Assembly: GCA_017645785.1 (NCBI GenBank)
Contig: JAGCNW010000014.1
Coordinates: 186,001-250,000, forward strand
Direction of reading: 5' to 3'
DNA: 64,000 nt
Source: Treponema sp.
GTDB lineage: Bacteria; Spirochaetota; Spirochaetia; Treponematales; Treponemataceae
Each line of letters begins with the position of its first letter. Positions within the stretch are counted from its first letter, which is position 1. The position numbers and the translations under genes are program-made. Shown piece by piece: positions 16,207 to 23,671 of the stretch. Below the pieces are notes generated by a model, which saw nothing but the letters and a program-made list of their open reading frames with translations, did not search any database and was not told the origin of the DNA.

Positions 16207-16491
16207 ATGCTCGTTTTGATTGTGGTTGTCGCGATTGTTGTTTTTGCTTTGGGCGGAGCGGGAGCGCAGGGATGGGGCGCTTCCTCGGATGATTGCGGAT
16301 ACGAAGGTTTTTCTGGCGAAGAGCAAAGCGACTACGACGGGTCTTATGAACGCGACGGAGACGAATACGACAATTCGCGCGGCGGCCTTTTTGAGCGCTT
16401 TCAGGACGGAACTTGCAGCAAGGCCGACATGGAGCTTTTGATGGAAGACGACGACATTCGCGAAGAATTTAGCGAGTACGGTGATTTTTAA
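16207..16491 (+). CDS. Small acidic membrane protein, hypothetical
   Basis: 94 residues: one N-terminal hydrophobic segment (MLVLIVVVAIVVFALGGAGA), which is either a membrane anchor or an uncleaved signal, followed by a very acidic tail rich in Asp, Glu, Tyr and Ser (GEEQSDYDGSYERDGDEYDN) and DMELLMEDDDIREEF. The ATG at 16207 is preferred to one at 16183 because it has a GAGG site and follows the extended -10 promoter. Family unknown. It directly precedes a stretch of gene remnants. Confidence 0.55.
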   Translation: MLVLIVVVAIVVFALGGAGAQGWGASSDDCGYEGFSGEEQSDYDGSYERDGDEYDNSRGGLFERFQDGTCSKADMELLMEDDDIREEFSEYGDF

Positions 16492-16558
16492 GGGAAGCAG
16501 GAAAATGAACGAATTCATCTTGCGCTGGAACGCCTTGTCGAATTGACGGAGGAATGAA
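16492..16558 (+). pseudogene. Fragment of an unknown gene 3' end
   Basis: Directly after the stop of the acidic protein, in the same frame, the bases encode GKQENERIHLALERLVELTE followed by E and a TGA. There is no start codon. It looks like the last twenty residues of a helical protein whose remainder was lost, the first of several such remnants in this stretch. Confidence 0.3.
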
Positions 16559-16790
16559 ATGCTTTACACTTCGTCTTACAGCGCGATTCTTAATCGAAAG
16601 AAAAATGAGCGCGACATTTATGTTCAGCTTTCGCGTTCTTGCAAAATGGCTTAGGAAAAACATGGGCTGCGCGGACGTTTTTCTTTTATGCTTTGAGAAT
16701 GTTCTTGAAGGCGAAACATGCCACAGGCGATGGCTGGCGAAAATCTTGCATAAAAGTTTTGGATTGAAGATTGAGGAATGGAGAGGTTAG
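16559..16790 (+). pseudogene. DUF488-family gene remnant (internal deletion and frameshift)
   Basis: From the ATG at 16559, frame A encodes MLYTSSYSAILNRKKNERDI and YVQLSRSC, an N-terminus like that of DUF488 proteins, and hits a stop at 16652-16654. Shifting by one base, the sequence continues KWLRKNMGCADVFLLCFENV then LEGETCHRRWLAKIL and FGLKIEEWRG, which matches the C-terminal DUF488 signature (LLCYE..., CHR, EEW). Some 60 to 70 central residues are missing. An out-of-frame ORF from 16554 covers the C-terminal half only and is not a plausible gene. Confidence 0.6.
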
Positions 16791-16796
16791 TGTATT

Positions 16797-17053
16797 ATGA
16801 GTTCAATAACACTGCAACAAAAAGGAATAACAAACATTCCTGCTGATGCAATCGTAAATGCCGCGAAAATGACATTCATTCAGTTGTCTTTCCGCTAATT
16901 TCCGCAGGAATTTTTGGCTACCCGCTTTATGACGCCTGGACTCAAGCTGTTTACGCCTGCAAAAATTTTATCAATAAAAATCAAGATTATAATCTGGACA
17001 TTGTCTTTGCCATTCCAGAGGAAGAAAAGCTAAAGGCTGGAAAAGACGATTGA
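16797..17053 (+). pseudogene. Macrodomain (ADP-ribose-binding) gene remnant
   Basis: The ATG at 16797 opens with SSITLQQKGITNIPADAIVN then AA, the typical N-terminus of macrodomain proteins, but the frame ends at a TAA within 34 codons. In another frame the sequence NDIHSVVFPLISAGIFGYPL, then YDAWTQAVYACKNFI and LDIVFAIPEEEKLK up to a TGA at 17051, is the macrodomain C-terminal part (the strand and loop that hold ADP-ribose phosphates). The central glycine-rich loop (about 70-100 residues) is absent. Such proteins remove or bind ADP-ribose; this copy is dead. Confidence 0.75.
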
Positions 17054-17130
17054 AGGCCGGCGAGTCGGCCCAGGACGCGCTGGTTCGCGAAATCCGCGCT
17101 CTTGCCAACGATTCTATGAAAAACAATTGA
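17054..17130 (+). pseudogene. Nudix-box remnant (MutT-like)
   Basis: Right after the macrodomain remnant the bases encode KAGESAQDALVREIRALAND then SMKNN and a stop. AGES-x-A-LVREI is the first half of a Nudix box (G-x5-E-x7-REU); the following EE pair is lost (RA instead). The upstream GKxxIE part is separated by a frameshift at about 17041-17053. No start codon is present. Confidence 0.5.
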
Positions 17131-17179
17131 TTTGGCTGATTATAGAATCTGTCTATACCCAGCCATTTTTATTTTGTAT

Positions 17180-17208
17180 TAGACATTGAAAGCGCGATTT
17201 GCTATATT
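17180..17208 (+). promoter_or_regulatory. Candidate promoter of the sulfur operon
   Basis: TAGACA 17180-17185, 17 bp, TATATT 17203-17208. Transcription would begin near 17215, giving a leader of about 105 bases before the TTG start at 17319. Confidence 0.5.
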
Positions 17209-17222
17209 TTTCCCATAAAAAA

Positions 17223-17300
17223 TGCGGAACGCCGCAACGCTCAGTTGACTAAAAAGATTAGAGACTGATTTCAATTTTTTGGTTGAAATCAGTCTCTAAT
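17223..17300 (+). ncRNA. Structured leader of the sulfur operon with alternative folds
   Basis: Three helices can be drawn. P1: TGCGG (17223-17227) / CCGCA (17232-17236), loop AACG. P3: a perfect 18-bp hairpin with arms ATTAGAGACTGATTTCAA (17257-17274) and TTGAAATCAGTCTCTAAT (17283-17300), followed by TTTTAT, like an intrinsic terminator. P2: TCAGT (17241-17245) with ACTGA (17264-17268) and CTAA (17249-17252) with TTAG (17258-17261). P2 uses the 5' arm of P3, so P2 and P3 exclude each other, the hallmark of attenuators and riboswitches. No known class (SAM-I, SAM-II, SAM-III) is recognised. Confidence 0.55.
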
Positions 17301-17318
17301 TTTATATGGAGGCAAGCT

Positions 17319-18590
17319 TTGAAAGTCAAAGATAGTTTTGAAAAATTAAATGATTCTGACGGCTTTAAAAAAACTGAAGAAAAAGCAAGGCCTCTGTCAA
17401 CTTTTTGGCTGGCTATTGGAAATTTGCGCCGACGGCCATCAAGAAGCGTTGCTCTTGCGTCGTTAGCCGCGATAGCGGCCTTTGTCTTGTTCGCTTCAAC
17501 AATTTTAGCCGCTGGAATGAAAAAAGGTCTTGGCTCTTTAAAGGCTCGACTGGGAGCGGATTTGCTGGTTGTTCCTGTCGGCTATGACAAAGGTTTGGAA
17601 GGAATTCTTTTAAAAGGCGAGCCAGCTTATTTTTACTTTGACAAAGAGGTGGAGGAAAAAATCAAAGGGGTTCAAGGCGTCAAAGAAGTTTCGGCGCAAT
17701 TTTTTTTAACATCTGCCAATCAAGATTGTTGCGCCATTCCGGTTCAGTTCATTGGCTTTGACCCTAAAAGTGATTTTTCAATCCAGCCGTGGATTGAAAA
17801 ATCTTACAGCAAGTCTATAAAAGATGGCGAGCTGGTAATAGGGCGCGACATCACGCTTGGCGAAAATCGCGAGTTGAGATTCTTTGGCAAAAATTATCTT
17901 GTCGCGGCGACGCTCGAAAAAACCGGAACAAGTTTGGATCAAGCTGTATATGCGAATATGAACACGCTTTTTGATTTGTTTGCCGCGGCGAAAGACAGGG
18001 GTCTTAAGTTTACTAAAAATATTGATCCGACAAAATCCATTTCAAGCGTTCTTGTTCGCCTTGAAGACGGCTTTACCGCTGATGAAGTGACCCACAACAT
18101 TCGCGCCTCTTTTGACGGTCTTCAAGTGATTAAGTCAAAAAGCATGGTCAGTTCATTGGCGGGCAACATGCAAATTTTTATCGTTTTTTTGTACGTGTTT
18201 TCAGCGCTTTTTTTTGTTGCCGCGCTAATTTCACTTTTTGTAGTCTTTTTGCTTTTGGCGAATGAACGAAAAAAAGAATTCGCGGTTTTGCGCTCGCTTG
18301 GCGCATCGTCAAAAAAATTGGCCGCTCTTGTGTTGGCTGAATCTGCGTTGGTTTGCGCGATAGGAGGCGTGGCGGGAACGGCGCTTTCGGCGGCGGCGAT
18401 CATTCCTTTTAGCGCCTTGATTGCAAAGGCATTGCGTCTTCCTTGTCTGCTTCCCTCGGTTTGGACAATTTTTGTGTCAGCGCTGCTTTGCGTTGGACTT
18501 TCCTTGGCCTTGGGGCCCGCGGCCGCCGCGCTTGAGGCTGTTCGCGCTGGCAGGCGTGAGCTGATTTATTTGATTAAGGATGGCGAATGA
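17319..18590 (+). CDS. ABC transporter permease, FtsX/MacB type
   Basis: 423 residues from a TTG start (17319) with GGAGG seven bases upstream; an earlier TTG at 17283 is inside the hairpin. One membrane segment near residue 60 (SVALASLAAIAAFVLFAST), a large extracytoplasmic domain (about 80-280) and three C-terminal membrane segments, the last two within the FtsX domain (FFVAALISLFVVFLLL ... FAVLRSLGASSKKLAALVLA). The periplasmic domain carries a paired Cys in SANQDCCAIPVQFIGFDPKS. FtsX-type permeases usually do not import but transmit force or move lipoproteins and peptides; here it is co-transcribed with a sulfur-compound importer and enzymes, so its role is unknown. Confidence 0.82.
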   Translation: MKVKDSFEKLNDSDGFKKTEEKARPLSTFWLAIGNLRRRPSRSVALASLAAIAAFVLFASTILAAGMKKGLGSLKARLGADLLVVPVGYDKGLEGILLKGEPAYFYFDKEVEEKIKGVQGVKEVSAQFFLTSANQDCCAIPVQFIGFDPKSDFSIQPWIEKSYSKSIKDGELVIGRDITLGENRELRFFGKNYLVAATLEKTGTSLDQAVYANMNTLFDLFAAAKDRGLKFTKNIDPTKSISSVLVRLEDGFTADEVTHNIRASFDGLQVIKSKSMVSSLAGNMQIFIVFLYVFSALFFVAALISLFVVFLLLANERKKEFAVLRSLGASSKKLAALVLAESALVCAIGGVAGTALSAAAIIPFSALIAKALRLPCLLPSVWTIFVSALLCVGLSLALGPAAAALEAVRAGRRELIYLIKDGE

Positions 18591-19261
18591 TGGCTTTGCT
18601 TGAAGTAAAAAATCTAAAAAAGGAATTCCGGCGGAACGGAAAAAGTTTCTTTGCCGTTGACGGCGTTGGACTTTCGCTTGATAAGGGAGTGTTTGCCAGC
18701 GTCATGGGGGAGTCCGGCAGCGGAAAAAGCACGCTTCTAAATTTAATCGCGGGCCTTTTGCTTCCAACTAGCGGCGAGGTTTTGATAGATGGAACGAATC
18801 TGTCGCTTTTGAATGACAGCGATTTATCCGCTTTTAGAAATTCGTCTGTAGGGCATATACCGCAAGGCTTGAGCCTTTTGGCGAATCTCAACGCGCTTGA
18901 CAACATTCGCTTGCCTTTTTTCCTTTCCAAGCGAAAGGGAGATCCTTCGTCTGAAGCGCGAAAGCTTTTGCGCCTTTTGGGAATTGAAGGCTTGGCGCTA
19001 AACTATCCAAGCGATTTGTCAGGCGGAGAGGCCAAACGCGCCGCGATTGCCCGCGCCTTGATAAATAAACCCGCGCTCATTTTGGCCGACGAGCCTACTG
19101 AAAACCTTGACGCGGATATTGCAAAGGAAATTGTGTCCCTTTTTAAGACCGTTTCAAAAGAAGGAACAGCCGTTTTGATGGTGACCCATGATGAGCGCGC
19201 GGCGGCTGAAGCGGATTGCCGCTATTTTATGAAAGGCGGACGTCTTTTTAATGGAAAATAA
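18587..19261 (+). CDS. ABC transporter ATPase, LolD/MacB type
   Basis: 224 residues, the length of stand-alone LolD/MacB-type ATPases. Walker A is GESGSGKSTLLNLIAGLL, the Q-loop lies in GHIPQGLSLLANLNALDNI, the ABC signature is LSGGEAKRAAIARAL, Walker B is LILADEPTENLD and the switch His is in VLMVTHDERAA. It pairs with the FtsX-type permease just upstream (start overlaps the permease stop). The signature glutamine is replaced (GGEA), as in many LolD-type proteins. Confidence 0.88.
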   Translation: MMALLEVKNLKKEFRRNGKSFFAVDGVGLSLDKGVFASVMGESGSGKSTLLNLIAGLLLPTSGEVLIDGTNLSLLNDSDLSAFRNSSVGHIPQGLSLLANLNALDNIRLPFFLSKRKGDPSSEARKLLRLLGIEGLALNYPSDLSGGEAKRAAIARALINKPALILADEPTENLDADIAKEIVSLFKTVSKEGTAVLMVTHDERAAAEADCRYFMKGGRLFNGK

Positions 19262-19308
19262 AATCGCCGTCGGCGGTTTATGAATAAAAATAATTTAGGA
19301 GAAAGAAG

Positions 19309-20337
19309 ATGAAAAAAACAAGAACAATCGCGATTGCGGCAATAGCGGCTTCGCTTGCCATGGTTTCGTTTATGTCGTGTTCAAAGTCAAAGAAGGACGG
19401 CGGCGCGTATAAATACGGAAAGGTCAACATTCCCGGAAAAGACGGAGCGCTTTGCGGAGCGCCGATTTACATTGCCTATGAAAAAGGTTTTTTTGCGGAT
19501 GAAGGATTTGACGTGAACCTTATTTCGGCGGACACTGAAACCAGAAAGATTGGACTTAACAATGGAACAATTCCGATTGTAAACGGCGACTTTCAGTTTT
19601 TTCCGTCAATCGAAGAAGGCGTCAATGTAAAAGTCGTTGACGGACTTCACAACGGCTGCATAAAATTTGTTGTTCGCCCTGATTCCAACATCAAGAGCGT
19701 TAAGGATTTGAAAGGAAAGAAAATCGGCGTTGATGAAATCGGCGGCACACCGCACCAAGTGGCGAGCCTTTGGCTTGAGCAGGCTGGAATTTCCGCCTTG
19801 CAAAAAGACGGCGAAGTTTCTTTCCTTCCGTTTGCAGACGGAAACCTTGAGCTTGAAGCGCTGTATAGCGGCGAGCTTGACGTGGCGGCCATGTGGGATC
19901 CTCTTGGAAGCGTCGCGGAAAAAGCTGGAAAAGTTAAGGTTATCTTTGACCTTTCGACCGACCCTGCCTTTAAAGGAAAGTATTGCTGCTTCCTTTACGC
20001 GTCGTCAAAATTGTTAAAAGAAAAGCCCGAAGAAATCGCCGCTCTTTTGCGCGCCTATAGAAAAGCGCAGGATTGGATTAGCGCCAATCCAGAGGAAACG
20101 GTTGACATCATAATAAGCGGAAAATATTCCTTGATTGAAGACAAGGAGTTGGCTGTCGAGCTTATCAAGAGTTATGAGTATCCATCTAAGGCGGCGCGCC
20201 ATGCAGGCAAGCAAAACGTTGAGTCTGACGTGGAATATTTTGTACAGGCGCTTTATGACATTGGATATCTAAAGAGCGAGCCAAAGGCTTTCTCAAAAAA
20301 GATTTACGCAAAGGTTGATGTCGATTGCTGTTCTTAA
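19309..20337 (+). CDS. Substrate-binding lipoprotein of an SsuA/ThiY/NrtA-type importer
   Basis: 342 residues with a lipobox (MKKTRTIAIAAIAASLAMVS then FMSC) and the two-lobed binding-protein fold of the nitrate/sulfonate/taurine and HMP group: PIYIAYEKGFFADEGFDVNL, DLKGKKIGVDEIGGTPHQVA, LPFADGNLELEALYSGELDV and AAMWDP. Genes around it suggest that an organosulfur compound (sulfonate, or a methionine or cysteine precursor) is the ligand, but this is inferred; nitrate or thiamine precursors use the same fold. Oddities: a KGKYCCFLY segment and a C-terminus ending VDVDCCS. AGGAGAAAG ribosome binding site. Confidence 0.82.
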   Translation: MKKTRTIAIAAIAASLAMVSFMSCSKSKKDGGAYKYGKVNIPGKDGALCGAPIYIAYEKGFFADEGFDVNLISADTETRKIGLNNGTIPIVNGDFQFFPSIEEGVNVKVVDGLHNGCIKFVVRPDSNIKSVKDLKGKKIGVDEIGGTPHQVASLWLEQAGISALQKDGEVSFLPFADGNLELEALYSGELDVAAMWDPLGSVAEKAGKVKVIFDLSTDPAFKGKYCCFLYASSKLLKEKPEEIAALLRAYRKAQDWISANPEETVDIIISGKYSLIEDKELAVELIKSYEYPSKAARHAGKQNVESDVEYFVQALYDIGYLKSEPKAFSKKIYAKVDVDCCS

Positions 20338-20353
20338 GGTCTGGAGTTAAGTT

Positions 20354-21382
20354 ATGAGCGTTGTTGACAACAGGCGTCTTCCTCAAGGCGCTTCGCGCAA
20401 GGCTAAGTTTTTTGCAGTCATAGCCTTTACGATTCTTGGCTTTGCGATTGCGATTATAGGAAATTACGCAGTTCCTCAAATCGCTTTTGGCGTGACAATT
20501 GAAGATTACGCTATTGGCAAATTTACGCTCAATATGAACGGCGCTTACAGGTTGGTTCTTGCAGCGACGGCTTTCGTGTATCTGGCGCTGGGCTTTTATT
20601 CCTTCTTTGATAAGGAGAGAAGAAAAAAGTACAGAAAGCGCGCTCCGTTTAGATTCGCGATGGGCATGGCTCTGTTCGTTTGGGATTTGCTGGGGACAAA
20701 GCTTTTGATTTTGCCCCAGCCGTTTTTCCCTGGCCCTGCGGGAATTGTCAGAGCCTTTCTCATGGAAAGCGAGTTTATATGGCAGAACACCCTGTATTCG
20801 CTCAGGCTTTTTTCAGCCGGATTTTCGATTGGCGTTATTTTTGGAGTTGGAACCGGAATTTTGATAGGTTGGTTTCCAAAGGTTTACTACTGGCTTTCAC
20901 CCGTTCTTAACGTGACTGGGGTGATTCCAGCGGTGGCTTGGATGCCGTTCGCCCTGACTCTTTTTCCGACTCCATTTGTGGCGGCGGTATTTTTGATTGT
21001 AATAAGCGTTTGGTTTCCAGTCGCCTCCCTTACCGCGATGGGAATCCAAAGCGCTCCCAAGTCGCTGTTTGAAGTGGCCCGCACTCTTGGCGCAAGAACG
21101 CCTGCGCTCGTTTTTTTTGTCGCCGTTCCGCACGCAATGCCGCATATCTTTACCGGAATAAACACGGCGAGCGCATTTGCGTTCACTACGCTTGTAATGG
21201 CAGAGATGATGGGGCAGCCCGGCGGCTTGGGCTATTACATCAACGCTTCAAAGGTTTGGAGCGCGTATTACAAGGTTTTCGCCGCTATTATCGTGATGGC
21301 TATTTTGTTCAGTTTGATTTCCGCGGTCATCAAGTTGATTGAGTCGAAAGTTTTGAGATGGCAGAAGGGGTTCTTAAAATGA
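20354..21382 (+). CDS. ABC transporter permease, SsuC/TauC type
   Basis: 342 residues, longer than usual (about 250-270) because of an N-terminal extension with two extra hydrophobic segments (AVIAFTILGFAIAIIGNYAV and LVLAATAFVYLALGFYSFF). The core BPD permease domain contains PGPAGIVRAFLMESEFIWQN, LLSLRLFSAGF-like helix 2 and the ATPase-contact loop MGIQSAPKSLFEVARTLGAR, followed by VAVPHAMPHIFTGINTA. It forms the membrane channel of the importer with the flanking binding protein and ATPase. Stop overlaps the ATPase start. Confidence 0.85.
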   Translation: MSVVDNRRLPQGASRKAKFFAVIAFTILGFAIAIIGNYAVPQIAFGVTIEDYAIGKFTLNMNGAYRLVLAATAFVYLALGFYSFFDKERRKKYRKRAPFRFAMGMALFVWDLLGTKLLILPQPFFPGPAGIVRAFLMESEFIWQNTLYSLRLFSAGFSIGVIFGVGTGILIGWFPKVYYWLSPVLNVTGVIPAVAWMPFALTLFPTPFVAAVFLIVISVWFPVASLTAMGIQSAPKSLFEVARTLGARTPALVFFVAVPHAMPHIFTGINTASAFAFTTLVMAEMMGQPGGLGYYINASKVWSAYYKVFAAIIVMAILFSLISAVIKLIESKVLRWQKGFLK

Positions 21383-22158
21383 GCGAAACGATTTTGGAAA
21401 TAAAAGGAGTGAACAGGATATATAGGGATGAGGAGACCGTGGTTCAAGTTTTGAGCGACGTTAATTTGTCTATAAAGAAAGGCGAGCTTGTTTCAATCAT
21501 CGGTTTGTCGGGATGCGGAAAGACAACTTTGCTGCGCCTTATAGCCGGCCTTGACAAGCCGCAGTCGGGCGAGCTTCTTTTGAACGGCGAGCGCATAACA
21601 AAGCCTTCGCCGTCGCGTGGATATGTGTTTCAGAGAGACGGCTTGTTTCAATGGCTCACAGTGGAACAAAACATAGCTTTTGGATTAAAGGCGCGGCGAG
21701 TGTACAAACAAAAAAAGGACAAGGTTGCCGAATACATTTCGATGATAGGCCTTGAAGGCTTTGAAAAGTCATTTCCCCACCAGATAAGCGGCGGAATGGC
21801 GCAGCGTGTGGCGATAGCGCGCTCTCTCATCAACGACCCGGACTTGCTTTTGCTTGACGAGCCTATGGGCGCCTTGGATTCTTTCACTAGGGCCGACATA
21901 CAAGACAAGCTTCTTGAAATAAAGCGCAAGGGAGGAGTCACTATGATTTTGGTGACGCATGACATCGACGAGGCGATTTACTTGTCTGATAGAATTGTCA
22001 TTATGACCCCACGCCCAGGCCGAATAAGCGAAGTGCTGGAAATAAAGTTTCAGCAGCCAAGGCACAGGGGCGCGACAGAATTTTTTGCCGTGAGAAGAAG
22101 CATTTTGGAAAGATTCCATTTGGCGACAGCGATGCCTGAGCCGGAATACCAAATATAA
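21379..22158 (+). CDS. ABC transporter ATPase, SsuB/TauB type
   Basis: 259 residues from ATG 21379, which overlaps the permease stop; an ATG at 21358 in the same frame lies inside the permease. Walker A GLSGCGKTTLLRLIAGLD, Q-loop GYVFQRDGLFQWLTVEQNI, signature ISGGMAQRVAIARSLIND, Walker B LLLLDEPMGALDSFTRADIQ and switch His VTHDIDEAIYLSDRI are all intact. The sequence GRISEVLEIKFQQPRHRGA is the usual C-terminal part of nitrate/sulfonate/taurine importer ATPases. It powers the importer of the two preceding genes. Confidence 0.88.
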   Translation: MSETILEIKGVNRIYRDEETVVQVLSDVNLSIKKGELVSIIGLSGCGKTTLLRLIAGLDKPQSGELLLNGERITKPSPSRGYVFQRDGLFQWLTVEQNIAFGLKARRVYKQKKDKVAEYISMIGLEGFEKSFPHQISGGMAQRVAIARSLINDPDLLLLDEPMGALDSFTRADIQDKLLEIKRKGGVTMILVTHDIDEAIYLSDRIVIMTPRPGRISEVLEIKFQQPRHRGATEFFAVRRSILERFHLATAMPEPEYQI

Positions 22159-22190
22159 AAAAATATATTTCAAGAAAAAAGGAGAATTTT

Positions 22191-23492
22191 ATGAACGACT
22201 ACAAGTTTGACACATTGAAGGTTAGAGCGGGCTATGATTCAAGCCTGCACAACAAGTCGGTGGCGGTTCCGGTTTACGCGACTGCGGCCTATGATTTTGA
22301 CAGTCCTGACCACTTTAACAGAATCAGGGCCGGCGCTCAGGCGGGCTTCCTTTATTCGCGCGTGGCCAATCCCACTGTCGCGATTTTGGAATCGAGAGTC
22401 GCCGCGCTTGACGGAGGCGTCGCTGCCATAGGGCTGGCTTCCGGAATGGCCGCGGTAAGTTATTCGATTATCGCCGCGACAGGCGGACACGGCCGGGTTC
22501 TTTCGACAAAACAAATTTACGGCGGAACATTCGATTTGCGCGAGGATGTTTTTCCAGACCTTGGAATAGAGTTTGACCTTGTTGACCATGACAGTCCAAT
22601 TGAAGAATGGGAAAGCGACATTCGCGAAGACACGAAGGCGATATTTGTGGAAAGCGTTTCTAACCCGGGCGCGCGCCTTTTGGACATTGAGGCCTTGGCC
22701 GCGCTTGCGCATAAGCATGGCATTCCGCTGATTGTTGACAACACTTTCGCCACGCCATACCTTTTTAGGCCGCTTGAGCATGGCGCGGATATCGTGGTTT
22801 ATTCGGCGACAAAGGCCTTGAACGGCCATGGGAACGCGATTGGCGGCGTTATTGTTGAAGGAAAGGCTTTTTCGTGGTCAAAGGAAAAGCATCCGCAGTT
22901 TTACAAGCGCCATTGGGTCGCGCGAGACTTGGACGACAACGAGCGAAGCTTTGCGGAAGCCTTTCCCAATTTCCCCTTTGTGGCCTTTGTAAGAACAAAA
23001 CTTTTAGCCTACCTTGGCGCGGCGTTAAGCCCCTACGAGGCGCAACTTATTTTGATTGGCCTTGAAACGCTTTCAGAGCGCGTTTCAAAGCAAGTCGCGA
23101 GCGCAAGAAAAATTGTAGCCTGGCTTGAAAGCCGGACGGACGCAGTTTCTTGGGTGAACTATCCTGAGGCCAAGAACAGCCGCTACGCCGAGCTTTCAAA
23201 AAAATATTTCCCAAAAGGCCCAGGCTCTGTGTTCTCATTTGGGTTTAAGGGAAACGACAAGCAGATTGCCGCGCTTCTTTCCGAGACAAAAATTTTTGGC
23301 TATCAGGCGAATGTCGGCGACGCGAAGTCTTTGATTGTAAACTCGCCAAAGACAACGCATGGCGAACTTAGGCCTAAGGAGCTTGAGGATTCTGGAATAC
23401 TTCCTGAAACGATAAGGCTTTCAATCGGACTTGAGGATGCCGATGACTTGATAGCCGACCTTGAACACGCCTTTAAAAAAGCGGGCTTTTAG
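22191..23492 (+). CDS. PLP-dependent MetY-family sulfhydrylase (copy 1)
   Basis: 433 residues, gamma-family PLP enzyme (Cys/Met metabolism). MetY makes homocysteine from O-acetylhomoserine and sulfide. Seen: YATAAYDFDSPDHFN, RVANPTVAILESRVAALDGG, ASGMAAVSYSI, VESVSNPGARLLDIEALAAL, the PLP Asp in IVDNTFATPYLF and the Schiff-base Lys at about K208 in VYSATKALNGHGNAIGG. The long segment after it (KHPQFYKRHWVARDLDD ... YLGAALSPYEAQLILIGLET) is the insertion typical of MetY as opposed to MetB/MetC. GGAG site. A second copy lies 180 bp downstream. Confidence 0.85.
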   Translation: MNDYKFDTLKVRAGYDSSLHNKSVAVPVYATAAYDFDSPDHFNRIRAGAQAGFLYSRVANPTVAILESRVAALDGGVAAIGLASGMAAVSYSIIAATGGHGRVLSTKQIYGGTFDLREDVFPDLGIEFDLVDHDSPIEEWESDIREDTKAIFVESVSNPGARLLDIEALAALAHKHGIPLIVDNTFATPYLFRPLEHGADIVVYSATKALNGHGNAIGGVIVEGKAFSWSKEKHPQFYKRHWVARDLDDNERSFAEAFPNFPFVAFVRTKLLAYLGAALSPYEAQLILIGLETLSERVSKQVASARKIVAWLESRTDAVSWVNYPEAKNSRYAELSKKYFPKGPGSVFSFGFKGNDKQIAALLSETKIFGYQANVGDAKSLIVNSPKTTHGELRPKELEDSGILPETIRLSIGLEDADDLIADLEHAFKKAGF

Positions 23493-23500
23493 GGGGAGCT

Positions 23501-23662
23501 TTGACTTTAGAAAAAGATTTAAAAGACAAAAGCAACATTGACGCCGCCTTGGCCAAGGCAAAAGAAATAATAAGCCAAATAAAATACGGTTCTGTAAGCC
23601 TTGTCGTTCAGGACGGCATTGTGGTTCAAATTGAAAGCAACGAAAAATTCAGGCTAAAGTAA
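23501..23662 (+). CDS. YezD-family small protein (DUF2292)
   Basis: 53 residues, starting with TTG behind an AGGGGGAG site, between the two MetY genes. The C-terminal half YGSVSLVVQDGIVVQIESNE then KFRLK is the YezD signature (IQYGSVTIVIQDGKVVQIE-like). Members sit in sulfur and methionine gene clusters in many Firmicutes and sulfate reducers and have no known activity. The N-terminal half is a short charged helix. Confidence 0.85.
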   Translation: MTLEKDLKDKSNIDAALAKAKEIISQIKYGSVSLVVQDGIVVQIESNEKFRLK

Positions 23663-23671
23663 GGAGATCTT

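Noticed and set aside
16554-16790. 78-codon open frame as an intact small gene
   Set aside because: Its C-terminal half matches the end of DUF488 proteins while the matching N-terminus is in a different frame, so it is better explained as a frameshifted remnant.
17223-17300. SAM-I (S-box) riboswitch before the sulfur operon
   Set aside because: The conserved S-box core sequences are not present; only the terminator/antiterminator logic fits, so it is reported as an unassigned leader.
18122-18403. Short antisense open frames inside the ABC permease and other genes
   Set aside because: They follow the third-position bias of the real genes and have no start signals.
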